Below the pieces are notes generated by a model that was given only the letters and a program-made list of their open reading frames with translations, ran no database searches and was not told where the DNA came from. From contig KN817521.1 of NCBI GenBank assembly GCA_000827495.1, positions 620,001 to 684,000 of the forward strand: a stretch of 64,000 nt of DNA. Reading direction: 5' to 3'. This DNA is from Hypholoma sublateritium FD-334 SS-4. Taxonomy: Eukaryota; Basidiomycota; Agaricomycetes; Agaricales; Strophariaceae. Made by a program: the position numbers and the translations under genes. Of the stretch, positions 22,804 through 34,139 are shown in pieces; the first letter of the stretch is position 1, and each line of letters begins with the position of its first letter.

Positions 22804-24009
22804 TTAGACCTGTGCTGAAGAGATGTAGAACCACTTGGAAACTGGGAAAATATTATTCAGTAAATAACGGGCCCGGATACCAATGATAGTGACATACCAG
22901 AGGGTTCGATGGGGGCAGGAGCACGAGCGGAGGGAGGAGGGAGGGAGGTGTAGGTCGGGTCGTCCCTTCTGACGAATCCAGGGGAGTTTTGGATGGTGAT
23001 GTTACGGCTATAGTCGGAAGCATGAGCCAGGCGCTAGGATCATAAGAAAGATAATTTACATGGAGAGATCGTAGTTGGCGGTCTTCGCGGGAGACTCGCC
23101 AGTGATGAGGCGGCGCCACGACTCATGGCACTCGTGGATGATCTCCATGGCGTATTTTTTGTTCTTCGCCTCGCCGGAGAACGCAAAGGTGTTCTCGGGC
23201 TTTCCGTCGGGGATCTTGTAGATCCTAATCACGCAATCAGATAATGCAGAGAAATAGGGGGCGCGAGATAGCGAACCTGAACCACTCGTTGGTTGCGCGG
23301 ATGAGGCCGGGGAGGTGGCGCTCGACATCTTCGATGTCGTTGAGCTTGGAGGCGAGAGGGTCAAGCACGTCTACGACGATGACCTTCCAGTCGGTCTCGC
23401 CCTCATCGAGGAGAGCCATAATACCGAGGACCTTGACCTGCTTGACTTGGCCGACGTAGCCAACCTGCTCGCCGATCTCGCAGACATCAAGGGGATCGTT
23501 GTCGCCCTTGGCCTTGGTCTCAGCGTGCATCTGGGTGGGGTCCTCCCAGGTCTAGACGGTGTAAGCCTGCGATATATGCGTGATACGGCGACGAAGAGAC
23601 GCACCTGGGGGAACGCGCCGTAGTTCCAGATGTAGCCGTGGTGGGGGAAACAGTTGCGGACGAAGCGCAGCTTGCCGCGCTTGATGTCCTGCTTGATGGG
23701 ATTGAAGGGCTCCTCCTTGGAGATCTCCATCTTGGCGTTCGTCCAGCGGGGGACCTCGACGACCATGTTGAGGATGCCCTGGGTCTGGTCGGCGAAGAGC
23801 GGGATGTCGTGGAAGGGCGAGACGATGGTGCCGTTCTGCTCGACGAAGACGCGATGCTCTGCGATGGATGATGAGATGCGATAAGATCAACAACGACGAC
23901 GGAGGGCGTACCGAGGGTGTTGGGCGAGCCGATGAGGCGCGGGGTGTGTGCTGGCAATGTGTGAGCATCGCGGACGACGAGGAGGAGGAAGGCACTTACG
24001 TGAAGCCAT
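22804..24009 (-). CDS. IPP1: Soluble inorganic pyrophosphatase
   Basis: Hydrolyses pyrophosphate to phosphate in cytosol and nucleus, pulling biosynthetic reactions forward. Seven exons (24009-24000, 23950-23912, 23858-23605, 23551-23277, 23224-23060, 23007-22898, 22841-22804) encode 296 residues, the usual family I eukaryotic length. Conserved blocks: [51 protein letters not shown], the signature [12 protein letters not shown] with its metal-binding aspartates, [17 protein letters not shown], and [11 protein letters not shown]. The first coding exon is only 10 nt (M-A-S plus one base), which makes the start easy to miss. Base composition here is more GC-rich and codon choice more restricted than in neighbours, as expected for high expression. 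Confidence 0.95.
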
Positions 24010-24880
24010 TGGTGGTTGAGAAGAAAGAAGCCTGAGCTGCTGGGACAGACGGCCGATGGGATTATTTGCCATAGCGTGGCACGTAGAAAGTCGGAGGCCC
24101 CGCTGGAATCCGCCGTGTCATCGCGCCATCTCCCCAAATCTCGCTGCAACGCACCTGTATCCCTGCCGCTGCACTGCGCGTTGTGCAGCGCCCCAGCATG
24201 ACACCCACACCCTTCTTATACATCCTCACTGAATAGACTTTTACAAGAAACCGCCGGCGCAGTCGCCCGGAGGCCGGTTGATACTGCAGTAAACATTTGC
24301 CACGAATGCCAATCAATCTCCGTTCTCCGCCGCTGCTGCTTCCGTTAGAGGCGCGCAACAACTCCTTCAAGTGAGCCCTCATTGGATAAATGTACATAAA
24401 AAGACTCTGAATTTTCAGTGGCGATGGACTTTATAAAATACCATCTAGGCGCGCGGCGACGCATATTGGCGCCCGCGCTCCGCATAATCTTCGGAACTCT
24501 GTATTGACAGCCGTCACACGAAGAAAATCCCGCTGGCAATCATGGAAGTTGGCTTACACGCAAGCAGTCAGCCCACAATGCTCAAAAATACACCGACTAA
24601 TTAGAGAAAGAACGGGGTGAGTGTGAGGTTGGGAAGTACATGTAAATTGGCTGCCGCATGTCGACAATTGAAGGCGTGTACTTTAAGTTTGCGACTTTTC
24701 AGGATCTTTCCCGTGTATGTATATCCATCCATAAGTACAATCATACGGGGAAGTGACGCCGCCGGCTACAAACCGGCGGCTTCGGTGAAGTGTGGAAATA
24801 GAAACGATACATACCCACTGGGACTAATGCAATCCTTCTTCGCCGTGCGGACAAAAATTAATATACATACTTACAGTGTG
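24010..24880. other. Intergenic: pyrophosphatase promoter and GCP4 3' flank
   Basis: These 871 bases contain no gene I can support. The right part carries a perfect GC-rich hairpin (24758-24780), listed separately. The left part should hold the pyrophosphatase promoter. Confidence 0.45.
24758..24780. repeat. Perfect 8-bp GC-rich inverted repeat
   Basis: GCCGCCGG at 24758-24765 pairs exactly with CCGGCGGC at 24773-24780 across a 7-base loop (CTACAAA). It lies about 100 bases past the GCP4 stop codon, probably in that gene's 3' UTR or terminator region. Confidence 0.6.
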
Positions 24881-26997
24881 CTACAGACCACCCTCCGCCA
24901 AGATATCGGTGGCCTCCTTCCTCCGTGGGCGCGATAGCCCTCCATTGAAATCAAGCCGAAGCAAAAGCCGCTCGATGTGCCGCCGACTCTGTTCAGTATC
25001 GCCGTCCAGCATGCGCGTCCGCGACAAGTTGACATTGGCCGTCGTCTGGCCCACCATGCTTGCTCCCATGAACGCGCTCTTCGACGCGTCCGCCGCTGTT
25101 GCGAACGGCTGCTGCGCCATCGACTGCGTCAGGCCCTCGTAGAACCCCTCCAGAAGGCCACGCAGGCTCTGGAAGACGTTATTAAAAACATTCCCGTCCA
25201 ATAGACGCATACGCACCTCGTCTACACCAGCAACCACTGCCCACCGCTCCTTAAGCAGGTGCTGCTCGCCGTCTCCGCCAATGCTTCCCTCGCCGAGCAG
25301 CGCAGGCAGCACGTCCCCGCCCCAGCGCTCGACGAGCCCGACGAACCGCGCGCACACCTCGAGGATCTGGCGCAGCGTGCCCGCAAGCCCGGCGTCCGCT
25401 AGCAGACACCCATCAAGCAGGCGCCCGAGGTACGCAGCGTGCATCGTGCGCAGGGTCGAGAAGTCGAGCGCCGCGCGAGGGGCAGCGAGCTGCGCCTGGA
25501 GCGCGCGCACTTCGCCGTCGACGACGTCCATCATGACGTACCCGAGCAGTGTGTCGAGGAACCAGCCCATGTCGCGCACGACGCCCCAGCCACAGCGCAG
25601 CATCTGTGCGCGTGCGGCGCCGCCCTCGCTGAGCCCGGTCCATTTCCGGCGCGCGCGCTGTGCGTTCGAGAGCGCGGTCCAGCAAGTGTGCACGTTTGTG
25701 TGGGTCTTGCGCAGTGCGGAGAGAAAGGAGAAGAGAGACGAGTAGAGTAAGAGGTCTGCGCGATCAAGGAAGAGGTCAAGTGGCCAGGAAAGGTTATAGG
25801 TTAGCGAGAGCGGTGTGCCGAGGAGCACGCTGTCAAACATCCCAGGATTCTCATTGGTAAGTGTCGGGAAGAGGGGCCCACCGTGGAGAATAAAGCGCAG
25901 TCGCGAGAGATATGGATCGTGCTGGGCTGTTGTTCCGAGGGAGGCCCTCAGGAGAGCGAGGTTGAGATCTTGCTCACGGATCATGGATGAACGTGAGGTT
26001 AGCCGTGACATTTTTAGGCGTTCTATCTCTCGTATCAGGGAGAGACTGAATTCTCCGTTGCGCAGCAAGAAGTAATTTGCTCTGAAAATTTATTAGATAC
26101 ATCAACGAAAACAAAAAGCACTCACAATGAATCGACAGCATCATCCACATCCTTTTTGGTGAGGACATTGAGCCACAGCCACTCACCGACATTGGTGCGG
26201 ATTTTAAGAATGACGAGATCGAAAGCATTTTGGTCCTGCGGTAGTACGCTTTCCAAAAGAATAGTATGTTCAGTGGCAAGATCACGAGGCAGCTGCTTCT
26301 GCCATTTGACGGCCTTGACCGTGGCAATGGCGCGTCCAATGTATGCGATAGAATCAGTGGATTGGGAAGACACGCAGGAGGGGATTGCGCCCTTTGTGAG
26401 TGCCAGGTTCGCATCGGCGAGTGATTCGACGGCAGCCAGGGATCCGTGTACGAGGTACGCGGTGAGTTGGGTACGCCAGACGCGTTGCACCGCAACGGAA
26501 ATGCGGGTGAGGATATCGGCGACGCGGTGCACGCCTGTCTTCGCACGGGCTACAAGCAGATCAATCAACGGGCCTGGTCTCCACTCTTTCTCTCGCTCCA
26601 CGTCATCCATGAGCGCAGCCAGGGCAGCGAGAGGCATGTCCCACTCGGCGAAAACAGCGCGCACGGCGGAGAGGGGTACAAAGGCGCCCACGGATACCAG
26701 GGCCGGGTCGCGGCGCAGAACGCGGGCCTCTGTCTCTACAACGCGAGCCTCATATTCGTCCTTGAGAATATGGATGAGAGTGGCGGCGAGGGCGCAAACA
26801 TAACGCGAGGAGCCACGCGAGAGGGCGGCGCAGGAGGTGGTGATCTTGCGGTATCGGGCGGCGATGTGTGCTAGGGCCTCGAGGTTGTGCTGTTCGCCGG
26901 GGTGGAGGAGAGGCTCAAAGGCTGGGCTGAGGGTGTCATCGGCGGTGAACAGCGAGGAAGAATGACCGGCGAGGACGAGGAGCACCTCCGCGATCAT
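24881..26997 (-). CDS. Gamma-tubulin complex component 4 (GCP4), Spc97/Spc98 family
   Basis: Part of the gamma-tubulin ring complex that nucleates microtubules at spindle pole bodies. Two exons (26997-26126, 26081-24881) give 690 residues, near the size of animal and fungal GCP4. The N-terminal GRIP1 region opens with MIAEVLLVLAGHSSSLF and has the acidic/aromatic GALxxLMDDVEREKEW-like segment. The exon junction rebuilds DAVDSLANYFLLRNGEFSLSLI, matching the conserved Y-L-L-x-G-(E/D)-F block that begins GRIP2, followed by LTYNLSWPLDLFL and helical GRIP2. Length and lack of long insertions favour GCP4 over GCP2/3/5/6. It is divergent from the TBC gene with 356 bases between. Confidence 0.85.
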
Positions 26998-27353
26998 GGC
27001 TGCTCAGCAAAGTCAACTTCACGAAACGTCACGGCACTCGGGATTGTCACACGATAGTGACAATTTAAATCCCAGAGCCGGGTCTGCCGTAAGTATTTGT
27101 TAACATGAACCTCTGCTTCAACATGCCGAAAACTCGAAAGCTCCTCCGTATTCTGCTTGGTTGGGTTCACCCTCGAGAGTGTCTGAAATCTCTCATGGCA
27201 AATATTTGATTTGATTTTGACGGGCCGGTCCCGCCGGCATTGTCACCGTGTCCACATCAGCACGGATCAGGTGAACATTCGGCGCTTGCTTGCCGCGTCT
27301 CCGCCGTCCGTAGTCGGAGTAGCAGTTGGCTGCGGCGACAAGTTACAGCTTCA
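26998..27353. promoter_or_regulatory. Divergent promoter region, GCP4 and TBC-domain gene
   Basis: These 356 bases lie between two divergent start codons. No TATA box or repeat stands out. Confidence 0.4.
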
Positions 27354-29578
27354 ATGAGCACCACGACAGAGCACCACGCTCCCTCCCTCCATCTCCCAGA
27401 ATTTGACGACGACGACGCCTTTGATACCGCCGACGATGAAGGGGCCGCATATGTATTTTCTCCAGATGCTATCCGGGAAGAGATGGCAAGAAATATGCCA
27501 GACGATGAGCCTGAGCCTGAGCCTGCGCCGCTCTCGACGCATACGAACACCTCGGTCTCGACGCTGGACATCGACGCCCCCCCTCTGTCGGCAATGAGTG
27601 ACTCTCTAGACTCCAGTTTCTCTCAGATATCCCTTGACACCCCCGCCCGCACACACCCTGATCTACCGCCTCTCGAGTTAGAACATAGCATATACCCTTC
27701 GCCGCCTGCCAGTACGGTTGCAGATGAATACCATGAAACCAACGGCTTGGAAAACAATGGACATGCATATACGGGCAATTCACGATCACCAACACCGCCA
27801 ACTTCGACATTACCGTCGCTGCCTCCACCTCCGCACAGCGCTCCTGCCGAAACTTCATCATCTTCCAGGCTCTCCCCTCCAAACTCTGCATCTGCTTCGC
27901 AGACCGGGTTCACGTCGACGACACCCCGATCCTCCCAGGACGGCGGGAACGTGCTCCTTACCGAAAAGACATTTCCCAGCCGCCGCGCGCGCCGCTCGCT
28001 CGGCCCGAGCGCGTTCGAAAAGGTCGTCAGTAAGACGCGTCCGACGTTTTTGCCGCCCAAACCACGCGAAGAGGACATGAAACATTTGGCCGATTGGCAA
28101 TTGATGATGGCACAGAGCCGGCAGCTCGGTGGGTCACTTAATCACCACCATATTCGCTGCGCTCACTCTTTTTAAGCCGAGAAGCGTCGGAAGGCATTGA
28201 CTGAGCGCCGCCTCGCACGCGAGAAGACGATTGAAGACACAGTGCACGTTTGGGAGCGGGATATCATGCCCGACTGGCGCGTCGTTTACCGTAACGCCGC
28301 GCTTCGCCGCTTGTGGTGGAACGGCATTCCGACGAAACTACGGGCACAGCTTTGGGAGAAGGCGGTGGGCAACGCGCTCGCGCTGAGTAAAGGTACTTCG
28401 AACTGTTGCCGCCTATGTCCACCTACTTACGCATCATTCACCTCTAATCTTTCTGCTCACTCGTTTGCCATCCCTGCACACTACTTAATTATACACCGAT
28501 GCCGCCGCGCGCGCTCTGATTTAGATCATTACCGGACATGCCTGTCTCGCGCAAAGCGCGCGTTGTCATCTGGTGTGTTCCCGCAAGCAACAATGGATCT
28601 GATGGAACAGGACATTGCAACAACCCTTCCGTCAGTACACCTTTTCCTCAAGGAGTCGGGGCCGATGTACGAGGATCTGAAAGAGATTCTGTGTGCGTGG
28701 GTGGTATCGCGGAGCGATGAAGGTCTGGGATACACACTGGGTGCCGCAAAAATAGCCGCCATGCTGTTGATCAGCATGCCTGGACCACGGGCGTTCATCG
28801 TCATGCGCAACCTCCTCGAGCGACACTGCCTTCGGAGTTTCTTTGGCGGTGAGCGCGCCCGAGATGATGTTGGTATATTTATCGTTGGTATCCGTGTACG
28901 GTTGCTCACTCTTTCTATAGGTGGAGGCATACTACAGGTGATTAGATCTTGCTGTCGTATTGCGTGCATGCTTACATGTCCCCAAGGATATTCGACACCT
29001 TGCTGGCTGACGGGATGCCCAAAAGTACGTCATAGCGTCCCGCTCATAACTACTCATTAATTTACACGTTTATAGTCTACTTCAACTTCAAGCAACACCA
29101 AATAGCGCCTGGGGCGTACCTACCGGACTGGTTGATACCGCTATTTCTGAACCACCTTCCGTTCGAGGCGTGCGCACGCATATGGGATGTCATCCTCCTC
29201 GAGGGCGACTCATTTCTGTATCGCGCTGCGCTCGGCATCCTCGCGGTGCTCGAGCCGCGGCTATTCTTCCCCGATCGCCGCGAGCTTTTGGAGCTTCTCA
29301 GGTGAGTTCACGGCTCCTCTGTTAGGTGTAACCATTGCTCAACTAATTCGTCTCGCTTCTGCTTCTTCCTGCCTTCGTCGTTGCCTATTCTGTGCAGGGG
29401 CGAGAACAAAGCTGCGCTGGACGCAGCGAAGCGTGAAGGTCTCTCGCTGAACGGGGGCAAGTACGAGATATATGGTGTCGACGAGGAGACGCTCTGGGAG
29501 CGCATCGATAGCATGAACGACTGGTGGAAGGACAGCACATGGACGCGGCTAATACAACGCGAGCTACCGGATATATAG
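27354..29578 (+). CDS. TBC-domain protein (Rab GAP family) lacking both catalytic fingers
   Basis: Seven exons (27354-28128, 28177-28392, 28525-28868, 28921-28937, 28987-29024, 29076-29301, 29398-29578) encode 598 residues. The first 250 residues are acidic and Ser/Pro-rich, probably disordered. The TBC domain starts at LRRLWWNGIPTKLRAQLWEKAVGN (motif A, RxxxW, present) and runs through LCAWVVSRSDEGLGYTLGAA, FIVMRNLLERHCLRSFF, DTLLADGMP and WDVILLEGDSFLYRAALGILAV. Motif B, normally IxxDxxR, reads MEQDIATTLP: the Arg finger is Thr. Motif C, normally YxQ, reads YTL: the Gln finger is Leu. Both lie inside unbroken exons, so splicing cannot explain it. It may bind Rab proteins without stimulating GTP hydrolysis. 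One exon is 17 nt. Confidence 0.85.
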
Positions 29579-30230
29579 GTTGGAACAAGGGAACTGTACT
29601 TGTCAGTGGACTGTATAATTATTGTAGGTACATATAAATGGGTTTTCGGGTTTCTATCATGACGCCATGACGAGGGGCGGCGTAACACACGGTTGATTAG
29701 GTTTTTTAATATTGCGAGGCGCTTAATTTATTCCAACTTACATTTCAGTGCGTCTGGATTGGCTACGACGGGCCATGGATGGCCCAGACGCCGTTCGAGG
29801 CCAGCCGGGTTCCATATTTGTTCTTGTTGTTCAGCCGCCTCGACTGGCCTCGAAATGCCGCCGCATCCCTTGGCTTATCCTCCTTTGTCCACCTCCTGCA
29901 TCCCCGGACATGCTTTCACCCTGAGGCAGCCCGCAACCCCCAGTGCATTGATGGCGCAATCAACTAGTTTGACGCGTTCGGACCTGAGAGGGTCTGGGGC
30001 GCGCCAGGATCTATTTCGACCTCGTTTCGAGCGTTCTGGCTGCGTCTGTCCTGTGGTCCAGGGTTTGAGGCACTGCGCCGTCCCCTGCGTATAAAATGAG
30101 TCGGCGGCGATGCAGAAGGGCATCGATAAATTCGCCCTTGCAAATCAACCAAGTTTAGCTTTACTGCCAAACTCACCACAACTCAGCCTCACCACTCAGC
30201 CTCATCACCCCGCCCCACTCACATCTTAAT
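29579..30230. promoter_or_regulatory. Intergenic, with TATA-like box upstream of the 50-residue protein gene
   Basis: About 650 bases after the TBC gene. TATAAAA at 30090-30096 lies 135 bases before the ATG at 30231, suggesting a core promoter and a long 5' UTR. No other gene is supported. Confidence 0.45.
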
Positions 30231-30501
30231 ATGTACAGCCTCATCGCCGCTCGCTCAAAGGTTGGTTGCGTTTGCTTCCCATTTCCGGTCATTCATCTCA
30301 TTCCACCGTGTTCTTGCAGACTCTCCTTATATGGGGCGGACTTGAAGCACTTCTTGGCGGCCTTGTGTGGCAATCCTACAGAAGACAACCTATCATGAGG
30401 TGTGTGCGAATGCTATCAGTTCACCTGCAGTGTAAACTTACCATTCTTCTCTTCCAGCCCCGCTCTTATCCAGGCTTCCAAGCGCACTCAGAAATCATAA
30501 A
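30231..30501 (+). CDS. Small 50-residue single-pass membrane protein
   Basis: Three exons (30231-30260, 30320-30399, 30459-30501) with canonical GT-AG introns of 59 nt join in frame and sum to 51 codons including the stop. The product begins MYSLIAARSKTLLIWGGLEA, continues LLGGLVWQSYRRQ, and ends in a basic Ser/Lys/Arg tail. It has one hydrophobic helix with a glycine zipper-like GG..GG pattern flanked by basic residues, the shape of small mitochondrial inner-membrane or ER subunits. I do not recognise the family. Two well-formed introns inside such a short frame argue against chance. No single exon is long enough to be found by ordinary ORF scanning. Confidence 0.6.
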
Positions 30502-31282
30502 CGCACTCTGAGAAACACTGGAACGTGTACAATATGACTGGATGCAGAGATTTAATAACCACCACTGTACTATACCCACTTTCCGCCATTCTATTGGTTC
30601 AAATGCAATAGCATAAAATTTCAAATCGAGTGCTGGATCTTCTTGAATACTACACGCTCTTTCGTGTCATCTCTTTCCACGGATACAAAAAAGAATGTGT
30701 TTATTGATTATTCTCATCAGTATGAACGCTGATATACACACCTTTTAGGCAGGCAGTTTTTCTTTCAGGGTGAGATGGCAGGAAGTTTTCACGGACGCTT
30801 GAAAGCAAATCCTCAAATGCAAATTTCTATCTCGAGCATCGCGTCCATTTTTCTGTAGGCTCGAAGGGTCTCAGCCAAATTTACACTCGTTTTGCACGAT
30901 CTTGTTTTTTGGAATCTTCTCTGGCACAACTGTTATGGTGTCCACTGCTGCTCGACAGGAACCTTATTGGGGATTTCACATCCGTTGATTGGACTCGGGA
31001 GAAAAACGATGACTTGTAAATCTGAAGATTAGTTTCCTGGCTTACTTTCCTTAATCAACAGTCGGGTACGAAGAACATTAGCTGGGTTTGTCTCGATCGC
31101 GACTACAATTTCGACAGCAACGTTACCGGCAGCGAAATGCATCAAGAACTCGGCGACTGAACTGGACACGGAACTCAACGACATGTCCGAGCGCATGAAC
31201 CTGCAGCCTTGGGGCCCTATTCCAATTTTCAAGTCCAAGCAATGGTTGTTAGGTAGGCGAAGAATATACGTCGTCCGATTGA
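30502..31282. other. Intergenic, 3' flanks of small protein and acyltransferase genes
   Basis: About 780 bases. A 69-codon frame on the - strand (31238-31029) has no domain and I could not splice it onto the acyltransferase. Nothing else was seen. Confidence 0.4.
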
Positions 31283-33514
31283 TTACGCAGGAACTAAGAA
31301 CTCATCAACCGCATTCTTCACGTTGTTCCAAAATGTCTGGACCACCCCCTCCTCGAACCCATTCTCATCATACCCAAAGCTGACCCATAGCTTCCCAGCG
31401 AACGTATACCCGAACAAAAGCATCCCACCCGCGCGCTGGCGCGAGCCCGTCGTGAGCGTATGAATCCGAATAGCAGGAAATCGAGCATGCTGGTATATTC
31501 CGTCGAGGTTTCCGAGGAGCGACAAGCCCATCAAAGCACTAGATGGACCACTTGGCCTCAACCTTGCAGGCGGCGCGAGTGGGGCCGTCGGGGCGGAGGT
31601 TTGCACGCCAGCGACCTTATCATCATCCTCCCTTGCCCACATGCGCGCGCGTGTTCCGCGCTCCGCCGCCATCAGTGCACAGCGGGAGGCACCCATCGGG
31701 CTCCGTGCCGCAGCCGCGCTCTGTGCCTTCGCTGCGCGTGCGCGGTGCCAGAACATGCGTGCGGCGTCGCCTTCTTTGGGGAAGAATGCCGGAAGGACAA
31801 TGTTGAAGTACCCGATGGCGAGGAACCAATACGAGTCGTGCAGGCGGGCGTCCGCGCGCAGGCTGGGGCGCATGTTCAACGCGGAGTAGAGCATGCTGTG
31901 TATATTGGGGGAATCCATTACGGTTGAGTTCTTCATGAATTGATTTATGATGCGTAGGACTTACATTGGGAGCTCCCAGCCCACGGAATGCGTCCGCGCC
32001 CATGCGATGTTACATATCGCGAATAACGCTGCCGAGATGGATACCCCATTCTTCTTGCAATTCTTGAGGATCGCCTTAGTTGTCTCCCGATCAATTGAAA
32101 CCGTTGGGACGACAGTATGTCGTGTTCTCCCCGGCTGGCGAGGGAAGCTGTGTCCGCCCTACAAGGACAAGCCGATATCAGATGGTTTTCAAGTAACTAA
32201 ATCACCCATGAAGCTTCACTATCGATTTTTGTTGGTTCAGGGCGAAGTCCACCCTCGACGCAAGGCGCTTGAACTCCCCAGGCGGGACCGACGGCAATCT
32301 ATCCTCAATGGATAAAGGTAGGCCCAGAGCCTGTAACATAAAATAGCCATCAACGGAGTGCAGATGCACAATACCGCAGTATGCTCACCGGCTCCGTCGC
32401 ACAGCGCGCAAGCCACTCTGCCGCCAATACGCTCGCAAGCCCAGCCTGATCCAGTGCGCTGCCAAGGAGCGTGAAGAAGTCGTTCGCGAACTGATGAAGT
32501 GCCATTCCGTCGCCTAAGAAGTGAGTGGCGCAGATCACGAAATCAGCGTTTTGGTCCGCGCCTGGGGACGGCGACTGCAGCTCGCTGTTGGAAACGAGAA
32601 GATATGAGAGCCGCTCGTTGGATAACATTCGTGGGCCGTTCAGGTATGAATTGATCAGTTCTGCTCGATATCAAAACTAACCCTCTCATAATTTTAGCTG
32701 CTATGCGCTTACCGTCTTTCGTCTGTTCACGATATTCCAAGTTTCGCTCGGCTGACTGCAACGCTTCATATGGCGAAAGTGGGGCATCGTACCTGCATAG
32801 GGTATGTAACTTCGATGTGACGACGAAAGCGATACTATAACTCACCTGAAGGAAATATCATCGTACGCGTTCATTCTGACTTTCGCTCCCAAAAGCGGGT
32901 GTCTAACACGCATAATCGCCCATACAGAAGCGACTCGTTGACGGTCTACCAGACACGGGGGCGCGCGGCAGCCCAGGTGCAAATACCTGACTGACTTCAA
33001 TGGTTGTGCACTGGCAAATGACGCAGACACTCACATATCATTCACGCCATTTTCTCGGGATGGTAAGAAATACGAGACCTCAGTCTCGCCTAATTTCCTT
33101 TCGACATGCAGGTGTTTTTTCGATATGGGGGATAACAACGGCGAGATTATGCCGGGGTGGTATACTAAGTCGCGGATGTCATTCGGTGCGTATTGACCAC
33201 CGAACGCGTTGCGTTCTAACTGAAGGCCCGGCAAAATTGTAGCGGTGGACATCGCGCTTCGTGGATGAAAGAACTAGAATGGGATAGGGAGTGTGCAGAC
33301 ATAATGCTGCTCTCGAATAAAAGTATTCTGGATGACTGCGAAGGACGCTATGTCTCCGAAGAAGCCATACCTCGACTTCCATTGCCCAAGCGTGCCGAGG
33401 GGGTTGAGTGCCGCTATCATACTCGTACGTCAAATAAATCAATGTATCATTAGGAGTACGGTGGTAACAGTGAAATTTAGAGCTTCTGGGCGGGAGGGCT
33501 AAGGTTGTTGTCAT
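31283..33514 (-). CDS. CAT/condensation-like acyltransferase (alcohol acetyltransferase type)
   Basis: Multi-exon gene of the chloramphenicol-acetyltransferase-like fold shared by BAHD, alcohol acetyltransferase and NRPS condensation domains. The active-site motif HxxxDG appears as CATHFLGDGMALHQF (about 32540-32490). Later blocks fit the family: GVSISAALFAICNIAWARTH, SMLYSALNMRPSL, the helix DSYWFLAIGYFNIVLPAFF, and a C-terminal beta element GGMLLFGYTFAGKLWVSFGYDENGF that matches the structural DFGWG region. It probably moves an acyl group from CoA to an alcohol or amine; the substrate is unknown. The C-terminal exons and stop (31283) are clear. The 5' exons are uncertain and the start is set at the ATG at 33514; 33571 is another in-frame option. 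No presequence is evident. Confidence 0.7.
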
Positions 33515-34139
33515 TTGTGCTATTTCTGTACAAAGTTCTTCGTCCGATCTATGGGCATGAAGTTTGTCCAATAGATTCTGTTAAGCTTAACTAACCTCCA
33601 AAGTGCATAGATCGACAGACAGCACTGCGGGTTAACGCATCGTCAACGGTTCAGGGCCCTTAAGATCTCAAGAGGTAGATATCTAACTTTTACCACTCAG
33701 TTGTCTCCGAACCAGGCTCGCTTTCGAATTATTAATATCCCTGACGCTGACTTTGATCACACACTGTGCTAGACTTTATGGGGCCGCACACTATCATAGA
33801 AGTTGGCGCGCACGGCCGCTTGCACCGGCAGTGATGAACACTCAGGCCTACCTACCAACACCGATGATCGATTAAGACTGAAGCTTGAAGCTCTCAAATC
33901 TCTCAAATGGAATACCTTTGTAATGTATCATTACGTCCGTTCATACCACTATCTTTTTGGGGTTCTCCGCACAAACTCAACACTATTTAAACAAGTCCAG
34001 AGCAGCGACTGTGCAAATGAGCGTACTGATAGGAAGGTGTAGAATTAATTTACATAATTACAATCGCAGACCGAGAAAGTGATTACATTGGACGGCGTGT
34101 GTGCTAGCTAAATTCTCAGAAAATGTCTTCCCTGTCCGG
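33515..34139. other. Intergenic between acyltransferase start and SLC35C-like stop
   Basis: About 600 bases, rather AT-rich. No supported gene, repeat or RNA. It includes the acyltransferase promoter. Confidence 0.4.

Noticed and set aside
31029..31238. A - strand frame as an extra exon of the acyltransferase
   Set aside because: The acyltransferase already ends with a stop after the conserved C-terminal block, and the frame has no family similarity.
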